A stretch of 64,000 bases of DNA from Acidovorax kalamii (GCF_002245625.1 NZ_NOIG01000001.1:310001-374000), one strand, 5' to 3'; shown: positions 31,094-40,340, numbered from the stretch's first letter. The notes: a model not told the origin generated them from the sequence alone. Translations and numbers: made by a program.

Positions 31094-32950
31094 TCATGCC
31101 GCGAATTGCAGCGCAGCCAGCCGGGCATAGACACCCCCTTGCGCTAGCAGGCTGGTGTGGGTGCCTTGTTCCACGATGCGCCCGTGGTCCAGTACCACGA
31201 TGCGGTCGGCGTTTTGCACGGTGGCAAGCCGGTGTGCAATGACCAGCGTGGTCCGGCGGCCGGTGTGGCGCTGCATGGCAGTGTCCAGCGCGGCCTGCAC
31301 CATGCGCTCGCTCTCGGCGTCGAGTGCGCTGGTGGCTTCGTCGAGCAGCAGCAGGGGCGGGTTCTTGAGCATGGCCCGCGCAATCGCGATGCGCTGGCGT
31401 TGCCCGCCCGACAGCCGCACGCCGCGCTCACCGAGAAAGGTGGCGTAGCCATCGGGCAGCGCCATGAGGAAGTCATGGGCAAAGGCGGCGCGGGCGGCGG
31501 CCACCACCTCGTCGTCCGTGGCCTCGGGGCGCCCATAGCGGATGTTCTCCAGGGCCGAGGCCGAGAAGATCACTGCGTCCTGCGGCACCGTGCCCGTGTG
31601 GGCCCGCAGGGTGCCCAGCGCCATGTCGCGAATGTCCACCCCGTTGAGCAGAATGCGCCCTTGCCGGGGCGCCGATGTGCCCGGCGCGCCAGGGATGTTG
31701 CTCTGGGCATCCACGTCCACGTCGTAGAAGCGTTGCAGCAGCTGCAGCACCGTGGTCTTGCCCGCACCGCTCGCGCCGACCAGGGCCACGGTTTCCCCGG
31801 GCGCCAGGTGCAGCGAAAAGCCCTGCAGAGCGGCCTGCTCAGGCCGCGAGGGGTAGTGGAACCACACGTTGTCAAACTGCACCTCCAGGCCCTGGCCGGA
31901 GGTGGGGAGGTCTCGGGGCGTGGCAGGGTCTGCCACGGGGGAGCGGCTTGCCAGCAACTCCATCAGCCGCTCGGTGGCGCCCGCAGCGCGCAGCAGGTCG
32001 CCATACACCTCGCCCAGCACGGCCACGGCCCCCGCCAGCAGGATCACATAAACAACAGTCTGCCCCAGGTGGCCCGCACTCATCTCGCCCGCCAGCACCG
32101 CCTCGGTGCCCCGGTACAGCCCCCACAGCAGCAGGGCGGCATTGGCGATGATGATGAAGGCGACCAGCACCGCCCGCGCGCGGGTGCGCTGGATGGCCGC
32201 CTGGAAGGCGTTTTCGGTGGCGCGCATGAACCGGGCCGTCTCGCGCGGCTCGGCCGCATGGCTTTGCACCACCGGCACGGCGTTCAGCACCTCGGCGGCA
32301 ATGGCGCTGGAGTCGGCCACCCGGTCCTGGCTGTCCCGCGACAGCCGCCGCACGCGCCGCCCGATCCACATGGTGGGCAAGACCACCAGCACCACGGCCA
32401 GCAGCACCACCGACATCACGTAAGGGTTGGTCCACACCAGCATGGCCAGTGCGCCAATGCCCATCACCGCGTTGCGCAGCCCCATCGACAGCGAAGACCC
32501 GACCACGGTCTGTACCAGGGTGGTGTCGGCGGTGAGGCGGGACAACACCTCCCCGGTCTGTGTGGTTTCAAAAAACTGCGGGCTTTGCCGCAGCACATGG
32601 CCGTAGACCGCATTGCGCAGGTCGGCGGTCACCCGTTCGCCCAGCCAGCTCACCATGTAAAAGCGCGCGGCAGAGAACACACCCAGCGCAACGGCGACGG
32701 CGAACAAGGCCTCGAAATGGCCCCGCAGCGCCATGGCCTGCGCGCCCTTGTCGCTGGCTGAACCACCCACCAGGCCCCCATCGATCAGGCCGCGCAGCGC
32801 CATCGGAAACGCCAGCGTGGCCAGTGCAGCCAGCACCAGGAAGACCCCCGACAGCAGGATGTGGATGCGGTAGGGCCGCAGAAAGGGGAACAAGCCGGTC
32901 AACGAGCGCGGAGCCCCGCGTGCCGGGTGGGAGGAGGGGATGGATGCCAT
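31094..32950 (-). CDS. ABC exporter, fused membrane and ATPase domains (MsbA-like)
   Basis: This is a half-transporter of the type I ABC exporter family, which would act as a homodimer to move lipids, drugs or peptides outwards. Residues 20-300 form the membrane domain with about six helices and the coupling signature YGHVLRQSPQFFETTQTGEV. The ATPase domain has Walker A GASGAGKTT, signature LSGGQRQRIAIARAM, Walker B LLLLDEATSALD and the H-loop His in VIAHRLATV. An insertion of about 17 residues (AQSNIPGAPGTSAPR) lies between the Walker A helix and GRILLNG. Start codons at 32986, 32974 and 32950 are all possible and none has a clear ribosome binding site. The substrate cannot be told. Confidence 0.9.
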   Translation of the reverse strand: MASIPSSHPARGAPRSLTGLFPFLRPYRIHILLSGVFLVLAALATLAFPMALRGLIDGGLVGGSASDKGAQAMALRGHFEALFAVAVALGVFSAARFYMVSWLGERVTADLRNAVYGHVLRQSPQFFETTQTGEVLSRLTADTTLVQTVVGSSLSMGLRNAVMGIGALAMLVWTNPYVMSVVLLAVVLVVLPTMWIGRRVRRLSRDSQDRVADSSAIAAEVLNAVPVVQSHAAEPRETARFMRATENAFQAAIQRTRARAVLVAFIIIANAALLLWGLYRGTEAVLAGEMSAGHLGQTVVYVILLAGAVAVLGEVYGDLLRAAGATERLMELLASRSPVADPATPRDLPTSGQGLEVQFDNVWFHYPSRPEQAALQGFSLHLAPGETVALVGASGAGKTTVLQLLQRFYDVDVDAQSNIPGAPGTSAPRQGRILLNGVDIRDMALGTLRAHTGTVPQDAVIFSASALENIRYGRPEATDDEVVAAARAAFAHDFLMALPDGYATFLGERGVRLSGGQRQRIAIARAMLKNPPLLLLDEATSALDAESERMVQAALDTAMQRHTGRRTTLVIAHRLATVQNADRIVVLDHGRIVEQGTHTSLLAQGGVYARLAALQFAA

Positions 32951-33162
32951 GGTGGCAGTGTAGGCCCGGCCCATGACGGCGTGCATGGCGCGCAGGCCAG
33001 GGGGTGCTGCGGGGCGGTGTCAGCAAAAAGTCAGTGATGCGCGCGCACCGCGAGCCCCCGTGCCGGGGCAGCGCACAGGCCACGCGAAGGGCCGGGTTGA
33101 GCGCTGGCCTGCGCTGTGGGCCCGCAGCCGACGGCATGCCTGCGCAGCGGGCGGTGGGTACG
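32951..33162. other. Divergent intergenic region between ABC exporter and liv operon
   Basis: The stretch from the exporter start to the livG start is about 345 bp. It holds no reading frame I support. Its left part is GC-rich; the right part becomes A+T-rich near 33163-33230 and contains the direct and inverted repeats listed separately. Confidence 0.4.
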
Positions 33163-33209
33163 TAGGCATTTATACATAGGCATTAGTCCCAGTATCTACC
33201 GCAGGGTAG
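33163..33209 (+). promoter_or_regulatory. Candidate regulatory site upstream of livG
   Basis: TAGGCATT occurs twice, at 33163-33170 and 33177-33184, 14 bp apart. It is followed by the inverted repeat CTACC (33196-33200) GCAG GGTAG (33205-33209). The cluster lies about 90-130 bp before the livG start, where an activator or repressor would bind. No regulator can be named from the sequence. Confidence 0.3.
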
Positions 33210-33296
33210 AGAGACATACGATGCGCCGAGACCCACACACGGAGACCTTGCAGCAAGGCTCCATTCCTCAGCACCCTACGGAGCGGCCAAGGCGCA

Positions 33297-34067
33297 ATGA
33301 GCGACGTCATTCTTGAAACCAAAAGCCTGACCAAAGAGTTCAAGGGCTTCACTGCCGTGAGCGATGTGAACCTGGCAGTGCGCCGTGGTTCCATCCATGC
33401 GCTGATCGGTCCCAATGGCGCAGGCAAGACCACCTGCTTCAACCTGCTGACCAAGTTCCTGGAGCCCACCTCGGGCGTGATCCGCTTCAACGGGCACGAC
33501 ATCACACGCGAGCAGCCCGCGCAGATTGCCCGGCGCGGTGTGATCCGCTCGTTCCAGATCTCGGCGGTGTTCCCGCACCTCACGCTGATCGAGAACGTGC
33601 GCCTGGGCCTGCAGCGCAAGCTGGGCACCTCGTTCCACTTCTGGCGCAGCGAACGCACCCTGAGCCAGCTGGACGACCGCGCCATGCAACTGCTGACCGA
33701 GGTGGGCCTGGAAGACCTGGCCGACGAGGTCACCGTGAACCTGCCCTACGGCCGCAAGCGCGCGCTGGAGATCGCCACCACCCTGTCAATGGAGCCCGAG
33801 CTGATGCTGCTCGACGAGCCCACGCAGGGCATGGGCCACGAGGACGTGGACCGCGTCACCCAGCTCATCAAGAAGGTCTCTGCCGGCCGCACCATTCTGA
33901 TGGTGGAGCACAACATGAAGGTCGTCTCCACCATTGCGGACCGCATCACGGTGCTGCAGCGCGGTGCCGTGCTGGCTGAAGGGCCCTACGAAGAAGTTTC
34001 GAACAATCCCCAAGTGATGGAAGCCTACATGGGCACGACTGACGGCCAACTGCAGGGAGCGCACTGA
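33297..34067 (+). CDS. livG: Branched-chain amino acid-type ABC transporter ATPase LivG
   Basis: This is one of the two cytoplasmic ATPases of a branched-chain amino acid-type importer. Walker A is GPNGAGKTTCFN near residue 38. The LivG-specific loop with ITREQPAQIARRGVIRSFQ follows. The signature region is replaced by the family's NLPYGRKRALEIATTLS near residue 146. Walker B is LMLLDEPTQGMG, and the H-loop follows in VEHNMKVV. The length is 256 residues. AAGG precedes the ATG at 33297. It shares one base with livF. Confidence 0.92.
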   Translation: MSDVILETKSLTKEFKGFTAVSDVNLAVRRGSIHALIGPNGAGKTTCFNLLTKFLEPTSGVIRFNGHDITREQPAQIARRGVIRSFQISAVFPHLTLIENVRLGLQRKLGTSFHFWRSERTLSQLDDRAMQLLTEVGLEDLADEVTVNLPYGRKRALEIATTLSMEPELMLLDEPTQGMGHEDVDRVTQLIKKVSAGRTILMVEHNMKVVSTIADRITVLQRGAVLAEGPYEEVSNNPQVMEAYMGTTDGQLQGAH

Positions 34068-34780
34068 TGGCTGGCGTTCCCGCACTCGAAATCAAGAACC
34101 TCGAAGCCTGGTACGGCGAATCGCATGTGCTGCACGGCGTGGACATCGTCGTGCAGCCCGGCGAGGTGGTCACGCTGCTGGGCCGCAACGGCGCAGGCCG
34201 CACCACCACCATGCGCGCCATCATGGGCCTGACCGGCGCGCGCAAGGGCTCGGTCAAGATCAACGGCGTGGAAACCGTGAACATGCCCACGCACCGCATT
34301 GCGCACCTGGGCGTGGGCTACTGCCCGGAAGAGCGTGGCATCTTCTCCAGCCTGTCGTGCGAAGAAAACCTGCTGCTGCCGCCCGCGCTCAAGACCGGCA
34401 CACCCGGCATGTCGGTGCAAGAGATCTACGCCATGTTCCCCAACTTGGCCGAGCGCAAGAACAGCCAGGGCACGCGCCTGTCGGGTGGCGAGCAGCAGAT
34501 GCTGGCCGTGGCCCGCATCCTGCGCACGGGTGCCAACCTGCTGCTGCTCGATGAAATCTCCGAAGGCCTTGCGCCCGTCATCGTGCAGGCCCTGGCCCGC
34601 ATGATCAAGATGCTGCGCGAGAAGGGCTACACGGTGGTCATGGTCGAGCAGAACTTCCGCTTTGCCGCGCCGCTGGCCGACCGCTTCTACGTGATGGAGC
34701 ATGGCCGCATCGTCGAGAAGTTCGGGGCATCCGAACTCGACGCCAAGATGCCCGTGCTCAACGAATTGCTGGGTGTCTGA
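34067..34780 (+). CDS. livF: Branched-chain amino acid-type ABC transporter ATPase LivF
   Basis: This is the second ATPase of the importer. The Walker A segment reads GRNGAGRTTT near residue 40, so the usual lysine is an arginine. The signature LSGGEQQMLAVARIL lies near residue 139, Walker B is LLLLDEISEGLAP, and the H-loop position carries Gln-containing VEQNFRFA as is usual in LivF. The length of 237 residues is normal. The frame is intact, so the Lys-to-Arg change is not a sign of decay elsewhere. It is coupled to livG (TGATG). Confidence 0.92.
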   Translation: MAGVPALEIKNLEAWYGESHVLHGVDIVVQPGEVVTLLGRNGAGRTTTMRAIMGLTGARKGSVKINGVETVNMPTHRIAHLGVGYCPEERGIFSSLSCEENLLLPPALKTGTPGMSVQEIYAMFPNLAERKNSQGTRLSGGEQQMLAVARILRTGANLLLLDEISEGLAPVIVQALARMIKMLREKGYTVVMVEQNFRFAAPLADRFYVMEHGRIVEKFGASELDAKMPVLNELLGV

Positions 34781-34840
34781 ACGCAGCCCGCTCCCCATTT
34801 TTCGCTTTCTTCAACCACCACACCCACAGGAGACAAATCC

Positions 34841-36034
34841 ATGAAGAAACAACTCACACTGCTGGCCTTGATGCTGGCCGCTGCAGGCCTGGCCTCTACG
34901 GCCCAGGCACAGGACAAGGTCAAGATCGGCTTCATCACCGACATGTCCAGCCTGTACGCCGACCTGGAGGGCAAGAACGGTGCCGTGGCCATCCAGATGG
35001 CCATCGACGACTTCGGCGGCAAGGTGCTGGGCATGCCCATCGAGCTGCTCACGGCCGACCACCAGAACAAGGCCGACATCGCCGCCTCCAAGGCCCGCGA
35101 GTGGATCGACACCCAGGGCCTGACCATGGTCTTTGGCGGCACCAACTCCGGCACGGCGCTGGCCACGGCCAAGGTGGCTGCGGAGAAGAAGCGTGTCTAC
35201 ATCAACAACGGCGCTGCCAGCTCGGCGCTGACCAACGACCAGTGCACCCCCTACACGGTGCACTACGCGTATGACACGGTCGCCCTGGCCAAGGGCACGG
35301 GCTCTGCGATCATCGACACGGGCGGCAAGAGCTGGTACTTCCTCACGGCAGACTACGCTTTCGGCCACGCGCTGGAGGCTGACACCAGCACCGTGGTCAA
35401 GGCCAAGGGCGGCACCGTGGTGGGCGCCGTGCGCCACCCGCTCAACGCGTCGGACTTCTCGTCCTTCCTGCTGCAGGCGCAAAACTCCAAGGCCCAGATC
35501 CTGGGCCTGGCCAATGCCGGTGGCGACACCATCAATGCCATCAAGGCCGCCAAGGAGTTCGGCATCGGCAAGAGCATGAAGCTCGCCGGTCTGCTGATCT
35601 TCATCTCTGACGTGCACAGCCTGGGCCTGCGCAACACCGAAGGCCTGCAGTTCACCACCAGCTGGTACTGGGATCTGAACGACGAGACGCGCAAGTTCTC
35701 GGCCCGCTTCTTCGAGAAGACCAAGCGCATGCCTACCGAAATCCAGGCGGCCGACTACTCTGCCACCATGAACTACCTCAAGGCCGTGGAAGCCGCCAAG
35801 TCGGTCGATGCCGACAAGGTGATGGCCACCTGGCGCGGCATGAAGATGAACGACTTCTTCGGCTCGGGCCAGCTGCGTCCTGACGGCCGCTACGTGCACG
35901 ACATGTACCTGATGGAAGTGAAGAAGCCTTCGGAATCCACCAAGCCCTGGGACTACTACAAGCTCATCAAGAAGCTGCCCGGTGACCAGGTGTTCACCAC
36001 CAAGGCCGAGAGCAAGTGCGCGCTCTGGAAGTAA
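34841..36034 (+). CDS. Periplasmic substrate-binding protein of the liv-type ABC importer
   Basis: This is a periplasmic binding protein of the Leu/Ile/Val-type (type I fold) family. A clear signal peptide ends at AQAQ near residue 24. The mature protein starts DKVKIGFITDMSSLYADLEG, the typical first strand and ligand loop. GGTNSGTALA near residue 105 and YFLTADYAFGHALE near residue 167 are further family landmarks. It has 397 residues. It lies between the ATPase and permease genes, with AGGAG before the ATG. The ligand could be an amino acid, a urea-like compound or an aromatic acid; the sequence does not settle it. Confidence 0.9.
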   Translation: MKKQLTLLALMLAAAGLASTAQAQDKVKIGFITDMSSLYADLEGKNGAVAIQMAIDDFGGKVLGMPIELLTADHQNKADIAASKAREWIDTQGLTMVFGGTNSGTALATAKVAAEKKRVYINNGAASSALTNDQCTPYTVHYAYDTVALAKGTGSAIIDTGGKSWYFLTADYAFGHALEADTSTVVKAKGGTVVGAVRHPLNASDFSSFLLQAQNSKAQILGLANAGGDTINAIKAAKEFGIGKSMKLAGLLIFISDVHSLGLRNTEGLQFTTSWYWDLNDETRKFSARFFEKTKRMPTEIQAADYSATMNYLKAVEAAKSVDADKVMATWRGMKMNDFFGSGQLRPDGRYVHDMYLMEVKKPSESTKPWDYYKLIKKLPGDQVFTTKAESKCALWK

Positions 36035-36135
36035 CCCCCTGAGAGGAAGCCCCCGCGCCCGACCCCGCCGCTGCCGGTGGGGCCTGGCCTGCGGGCGCCC
36101 TCTGACCTGAACCCCTCCACCTGCTGCTGCCTCCC

Positions 36136-37020
36136 ATGGAAATCTTTGGTGTCTCATTGCCCGGCCTGTTGAGCCAGCTCCTTCTGGGGCTGGTCAACGG
36201 ATCGTTCTACGCAATCCTCAGCCTCGGGCTGGCCGTGATCTTCGGCCTGCTCAACGTCATCAACTTTGCGCACGGTGCGCTGTTCATGACCGGCGCCCTG
36301 ATCACCTGGATGGCCATGAACTACCTCGGCATCAACTACTGGTTGATGCTGGTGCTGGCACCGCTGGTGGTGGGCCTGTTCGGGGTCCTGGTCGAGCGCC
36401 TGCTGCTGCGCTGGATCTACAAGCTCGACCACCTGTACGGCCTGCTGCTCACGCTGGGCCTCACGCTGCTCATCGAAGGCGTGTTCCGCTCGATCTACGG
36501 CGTATCGGGCCTGGGCTACGACACGCCCGAGTTGCTCGAAGGCGCCACCAACCTCGGCTTCATGATCATGCCCAACTACCGCGCCTGGGTCGTGGTGGCA
36601 TCGGTGGTCGTGTGCCTGGTCACCTGGTATGTGATCGAAAAAACCAAGCTCGGTGCCTACCTGCGCGCCGGTACCGAAAACCCGCGCCTGGTCGAGGCCT
36701 TCGGCATCAACGTGCCGGTGATGGTGACGTTGACCTACGCCTTTGGCGCCGCATTGGCCGCGTTTGCCGGCGTGCTCGCTGCGCCTGTGTACCAGGTCAC
36801 GCCGCTCATGGGCCAGAACCTCATCATCGTGGTGTTTGCGGTGGTGGTGATTGGCGGCATGGGCTCCATCATGGGCTCCATCCTCACCGGGCTGGGCCTG
36901 GGTGTCATTGAAGGCTTCACCAAGGTGTTCTACCCCGAAGCGTCGTCCACCGTGGTGTTTGTCATCATGGTCATCGTTCTCCTCATCCGCCCCGCCGGCC
37001 TGTTCGGCAAAGAGAAATAA
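36136..37020 (+). CDS. livH: Branched-chain amino acid-type ABC transporter permease LivH
   Basis: This is one of the two membrane permeases of the importer. It has 294 residues and about eight helices. It has the LivH landmarks GLVNGSFYAILSLGLAVIFG near residue 19, NVINFAHGALFMTGA near residue 40 and GTENPRLVEAFGIN near residue 180. VIGGMGSIMGSILTGLGLG near residue 239 is the cytoplasmic coupling region. It starts about 100 bp after the binding-protein gene. Confidence 0.92.
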   Translation: MEIFGVSLPGLLSQLLLGLVNGSFYAILSLGLAVIFGLLNVINFAHGALFMTGALITWMAMNYLGINYWLMLVLAPLVVGLFGVLVERLLLRWIYKLDHLYGLLLTLGLTLLIEGVFRSIYGVSGLGYDTPELLEGATNLGFMIMPNYRAWVVVASVVVCLVTWYVIEKTKLGAYLRAGTENPRLVEAFGINVPVMVTLTYAFGAALAAFAGVLAAPVYQVTPLMGQNLIIVVFAVVVIGGMGSIMGSILTGLGLGVIEGFTKVFYPEASSTVVFVIMVIVLLIRPAGLFGKEK

Positions 37021-37032
37021 GGGGCAGCCAGC

Positions 37033-38034
37033 ATGAACTTCAAGAACATTGCCCCCATCGGATACGGCCTGCTGCTGCTGGGCCTGGTTGTTGCACCCTT
37101 CCTCGGTGCCTACCCTGTTTTCGTGATGAAGCTCATGTGCTTTGCACTGTTTGCTTCGGCCTTCAATCTGCTGCTGGGCTTCACGGGGCTGCTGTCGTTT
37201 GGCCATGCCGCCTTCCTGGGGGGCGCGGCGTATGTCACCGGCCACGCCATCAAGGTCTGGGGTCTCACGCCTGAAGTGGGCCTGCTCCTGGGCACGGCAG
37301 GGGGCGCGCTGCTCGGCCTGCTCTTTGGCTGGCTGGCCATCCGCCGCCAGGGCATCTACTTCTCCATGATCACGCTGGCGCTGGCGCAGATGCTGTTCTT
37401 TGCCTGCCTGCAGGCACCCTTCACCGGCGGTGAAGACGGCCTGCAGGGCGTGCCGCGTGGCAAGCTGTTCGGCGTGATCGACCTCAAGAGCGATCTGGTC
37501 ATGTACTACGTGGCCCTGGTCATCGTGGTGGCGGCCTTCCTGCTCATCGTGCGGACCATCCACTCGCCATTCGGCCAGGTGCTCAAGGGCATCAAGGAGA
37601 ACGAACCGCGTGCCATCTCGCTGGGCTACGACACGCACCGCTTCAAGCTGCTGGCCTTTGTGCTGTCGGCCGCGCTGGCGGGCCTGGCAGGCTCGCTCAA
37701 GACCCTGGTGCTGGGCTTTGCCACGCTGTCGGACGTGCACTGGACGGCCTCGGGCCAGGTCATTTTGATGACGCTGGTGGGCGGCCTGGGCACGCTGTCC
37801 GGCCCGCTCATCGGCTCGGCCGTGGTGGTGCTGCTGGAGAACAAGATCGGCGAATTCGGCAACCTGCTGGCTGCCCTGACCAGCGTGGAATGGTTCAAAA
37901 CCCTGGGCGAATCCGTCACCATGGTCACGGGCCTGATCTTCGTGATCTGCGTGCTGGCCTTCCGCCGGGGCATCATGGGCGAGATCATTGCCTGGCTGGC
38001 ACAGCGCCGCGCGGGCAACACGGCCAAGCACTGA
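37033..38034 (+). CDS. livM: Branched-chain amino acid-type ABC transporter permease LivM
   Basis: This is the second permease of the importer, forming a heterodimer with LivH. It has 333 residues and about nine helices. Landmarks are LLLGFTGLLSFGHAAFLGG near residue 49, RRQGIYFSMITLALAQMLFF near residue 108 and GIKENEPRAISLGYDTHRFK near residue 185. GGLGTLSGPLIGSAVVVLLE near residue 251 is the coupling region. It starts 12 bp after livH and ends the operon. Confidence 0.92.
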   Translation: MNFKNIAPIGYGLLLLGLVVAPFLGAYPVFVMKLMCFALFASAFNLLLGFTGLLSFGHAAFLGGAAYVTGHAIKVWGLTPEVGLLLGTAGGALLGLLFGWLAIRRQGIYFSMITLALAQMLFFACLQAPFTGGEDGLQGVPRGKLFGVIDLKSDLVMYYVALVIVVAAFLLIVRTIHSPFGQVLKGIKENEPRAISLGYDTHRFKLLAFVLSAALAGLAGSLKTLVLGFATLSDVHWTASGQVILMTLVGGLGTLSGPLIGSAVVVLLENKIGEFGNLLAALTSVEWFKTLGESVTMVTGLIFVICVLAFRRGIMGEIIAWLAQRRAGNTAKH

Positions 38035-38077
38035 CCCCGTCATGGCCCGCAACGGCGGGCTGCTACCTGGATGCTGC

Positions 38078-38116
38078 TCAAAAAGCCGCTGCCGCCCTCA
38101 CAGGCGCAGCGGCTTT
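38078..38116. terminator. Bidirectional terminator between livM and the AttH-like gene
   Basis: AAAGCCGCTGC at 38082-38092 pairs perfectly with GCAGCGGCTTT at 38106-38116. The hairpin overlaps the last codons of the minus-strand gene that stops at 38098. On the minus strand it is followed by TTTTT, so it should mainly end that transcript. On the plus strand the T run is only three bases. Confidence 0.65.
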
Positions 38117-39219
38117 GCATATCCGGTCATCTCCAGATAGCCTCGCCCCACGGGCTGTCCGCTGCCGTCCAGCAGGTCGGACAGTCCCTCCCAATAAATC
38201 GCGCCGCTGGACCCACTGCTGTCCAGCTCCTGGTTATCCAGCAGCGCGCGCACCTCAAACTGCCCCACCGGCGTCAACACCCGCCACTGCACCGGGTAGC
38301 GCGCGCTGCTGTGCGGGCTGGCCCAGGTGCGCAGCGGGGTGAACACCACGGCCTGCGCGCCAAACACCTGCGCAGGCTGCCCGGGTGCCCGCCACGACCC
38401 TCCGGCCCACAGTGCCGAGCCATCCGCGCGCCGCAGGCGGAAGGCCGTCAATGCACTGCCATCGGCCAGGTTCATGCCAATCCAGTCCCAGCCCTGGGCC
38501 TCGGGGTGCATCAGCGCCTCGCTCCACTCGTGGTCCATCCACGCGCGGCCGGTGCCCGGCTCCACCGCCATGCTGCGGCCCGCCACTGTCAGGTGTCCGC
38601 TCACGGCCAGCTGCGGCTGGCTGTAGTAGTAGCTCGCCTGCGCCGCATCCGGCCCCTTGCGTGACAGGCCTTGCTGGCCCTGCAGCAGCACCGGCTGCGT
38701 GCTGTCGAACTGCAACTCCAGCCCCAGCTCGCTGCCGGTGATGCGCGTGGTGTAGCGGCTGCGCGGGCCATCGGCGGCCGTGCTGCCCGGCACATCACTG
38801 CGCTCCAGCGTCCAGTCCTGCAGCCGGATGCGCGTATCCGCCTCGCTGGCCTGCGCCACACCAAAACCCGCACGCGCAATGCGCTGGTCGTGCCGCAGGC
38901 GCTGGCCTTTCACATCGGTGATGGCGGCATGTGCAAACAACAGCTGCTTGGCCGCAAACGCCGACTGCAGGCCCTGCGTAGCATCCACCCGTGAGCGGAA
39001 AAACGTGAGCTGAAACCCCCACGGCTGGCCCTGCGCCTGCACATGGCCGGTGATGTACCACCACTCGGTGCGCAGCTCCGGGTGGCTGCCATGGTCGCGC
39101 GGAAAGGCCAGCGTGCGCGCGGGCAGTGCCTGCGCCGCACCCGGCCAGAGTAGCGCGCCCAGCCCAGCTGCCTGCAGGCTGGCCCCCATTAGCCAGTGGC
39201 GGCGTGTGGAGCTGTGCAT
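38098..39219 (-). CDS. AttH-like lipocalin-fold protein (carotenoid 1,2-hydratase family), Tat-exported
   Basis: The protein belongs to the AttH/CrtC-like family with two lipocalin-like halves. It begins with a twin-arginine signal (STRRHWLMG, hydrophobic stretch, GAAQA near residue 31), so a folded periplasmic protein is expected. Family landmarks are ELRTEWWYITGHVQ near residue 49, FQLTFFRSRV near residue 70 and RAWMDHEWSEAL near residue 235, followed by GWDWIGMNLADGSAL. The length is 373 residues. The frame extends upstream without homology, so I start at the ATG at 39219. Such genes often sit beside an ABC ATPase and an FtsX-type permease; candidates for both occur further along this strand. 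No carotenoid genes are nearby. Confidence 0.85.
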   Translation of the reverse strand: MHSSTRRHWLMGASLQAAGLGALLWPGAAQALPARTLAFPRDHGSHPELRTEWWYITGHVQAQGQPWGFQLTFFRSRVDATQGLQSAFAAKQLLFAHAAITDVKGQRLRHDQRIARAGFGVAQASEADTRIRLQDWTLERSDVPGSTAADGPRSRYTTRITGSELGLELQFDSTQPVLLQGQQGLSRKGPDAAQASYYYSQPQLAVSGHLTVAGRSMAVEPGTGRAWMDHEWSEALMHPEAQGWDWIGMNLADGSALTAFRLRRADGSALWAGGSWRAPGQPAQVFGAQAVVFTPLRTWASPHSSARYPVQWRVLTPVGQFEVRALLDNQELDSSGSSGAIYWEGLSDLLDGSGQPVGRGYLEMTGYAKPLRL

Positions 39220-39281
39220 GGTGTGGGGATCGATGTACGGGATGGAGTTTCGGAATGGAGTTGCGGGACGGGGCAGGGCGC

Positions 39282-40340
39282 TCAGCCCATCAACGCGTCC
39301 ACCTTCTGCTGCGCGGCCGAGCAATCGCCAAACGTGCGGTCCACCCAGTCGGTGTCGAAGTACGTGGGCAGATACCGCTCGCCCGCATCGCACAGCAGCG
39401 ACAGGATGGAGCCGCGCTCGCCCCGCTCCCGCATCTCGCTGGCCAGCGTGAGCATGGCCACAAAGTTGGTGCCTGTAGACGGGCCTACGCGCCGCCCCAG
39501 CAACTGAGAAAGCGCGCGCATGGCGGCGATGGACTCGCAGTCCGCCACATCCACCATGCGGTCCACCAGCGTGCGGATAAAGCTCGGCTCCACACGTGGC
39601 CGTCCAATGCCTTCGATGCGCGATCCCGGTGCTGTCAGTTGCGAATCGCCCGTGCGGTGGTAGGCGCTGAACACCGACCCTGCCGGGTCGGCCACACACA
39701 CCTGTGTGGCATGGCGCTGGTAGCGCACATACCGGCCAATGGTGGCGCTGGTGCCGCCCGTGCCCGCACCCACCACAATCCAGCGCGGCACCGGGTGCGG
39801 CTCGCGCGCCATCTGCGTGAACATGCTCTCGGCAATGTTGTTGTTGCCACGCCAGTCGGTCGCCCGCTCGGCATAGGTGAACTGGTCCATGTAGTGGCCG
39901 CCGGTCTCCTCGGCAATCGCCCGGGCCGCGTCATACACCGCGCCCGCGCTGTCCACAAAGTGGCAACGCCCGCCATGGAACTCGATCTGCGCCACCTTCT
40001 CGGGCGAGGTGCTGCGCGGCATCACCGCCACAAACGGCAGCCCCAGCAGGCGCGCAAAGTAGGCCTCGCTCACCGCCGTGGAGCCGCTGGAAGATTCGAC
40101 GATGGTCGAGCCCTCATGCACCCAGCCATTGCACAGCGCGTACAAAAACAGCGACCGCGCCAGCCGGTGCTTCAGGCTGCCCGTGGGGTGGGTGGATTCG
40201 TCTTTGAGGTACAGGTCAATGCCATGCGCGGCAAAGGCGGGCAGCCGCAGCGGGATCAGGTGCGTGTCGGCACTGCGCTGGTAGTCGGCTTCGATGCGGG
40301 CGATGGCTTCGTGGAGCCAGGGGGAGGAAGGTGGGGTCAT
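39282..40340 (-). CDS. PLP-dependent cysteine synthase-like enzyme (possible cysteine desulfhydrase)
   Basis: This is a pyridoxal-phosphate enzyme of the cysteine synthase/cystathionine beta-synthase fold. The PLP lysine is K57 in [11 protein letters not shown], with [18 protein letters not shown] near residue 81 as the substrate loop. The phosphate-binding glycine loop is [12 protein letters not shown] near residue 191. The 352 residues and the C-terminal [11 protein letters not shown] differ from CysK/CysM and resemble the Cds1-type group that breaks down cysteine to sulfide. The exact reaction is uncertain. It starts 63 bp upstream of the AttH-like gene on the same strand. Confidence 0.85.
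   Translation of the reverse strand: MTPPSSPWLHEAIARIEADYQRSADTHLIPLRLPAFAAHGIDLYLKDESTHPTGSLKHRLARSLFLYALCNGWVHEGSTIVESSSGSTAVSEAYFARLLGLPFVAVMPRSTSPEKVAQIEFHGGRCHFVDSAGAVYDAARAIAEETGGHYMDQFTYAERATDWRGNNNIAESMFTQMAREPHPVPRWIVVGAGTGGTSATIGRYVRYQRHATQVCVADPAGSVFSAYHRTGDSQLTAPGSRIEGIGRPRVEPSFIRTLVDRMVDVADCESIAAMRALSQLLGRRVGPSTGTNFVAMLTLASEMRERGERGSILSLLCDAGERYLPTYFDTDWVDRTFGDCSAAQQKVDALMG

Noticed and set aside
31157..32761. 534-residue open frame opposite the ABC exporter
   Set aside because: The exporter on the other strand has all ABC motifs. This frame has none.
38098..39219. Carotenoid biosynthesis cluster
   Set aside because: The AttH-like protein shares a fold with carotenoid hydratases, but no phytoene synthase, desaturase or cyclase is nearby. 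The family name alone does not support the pathway.
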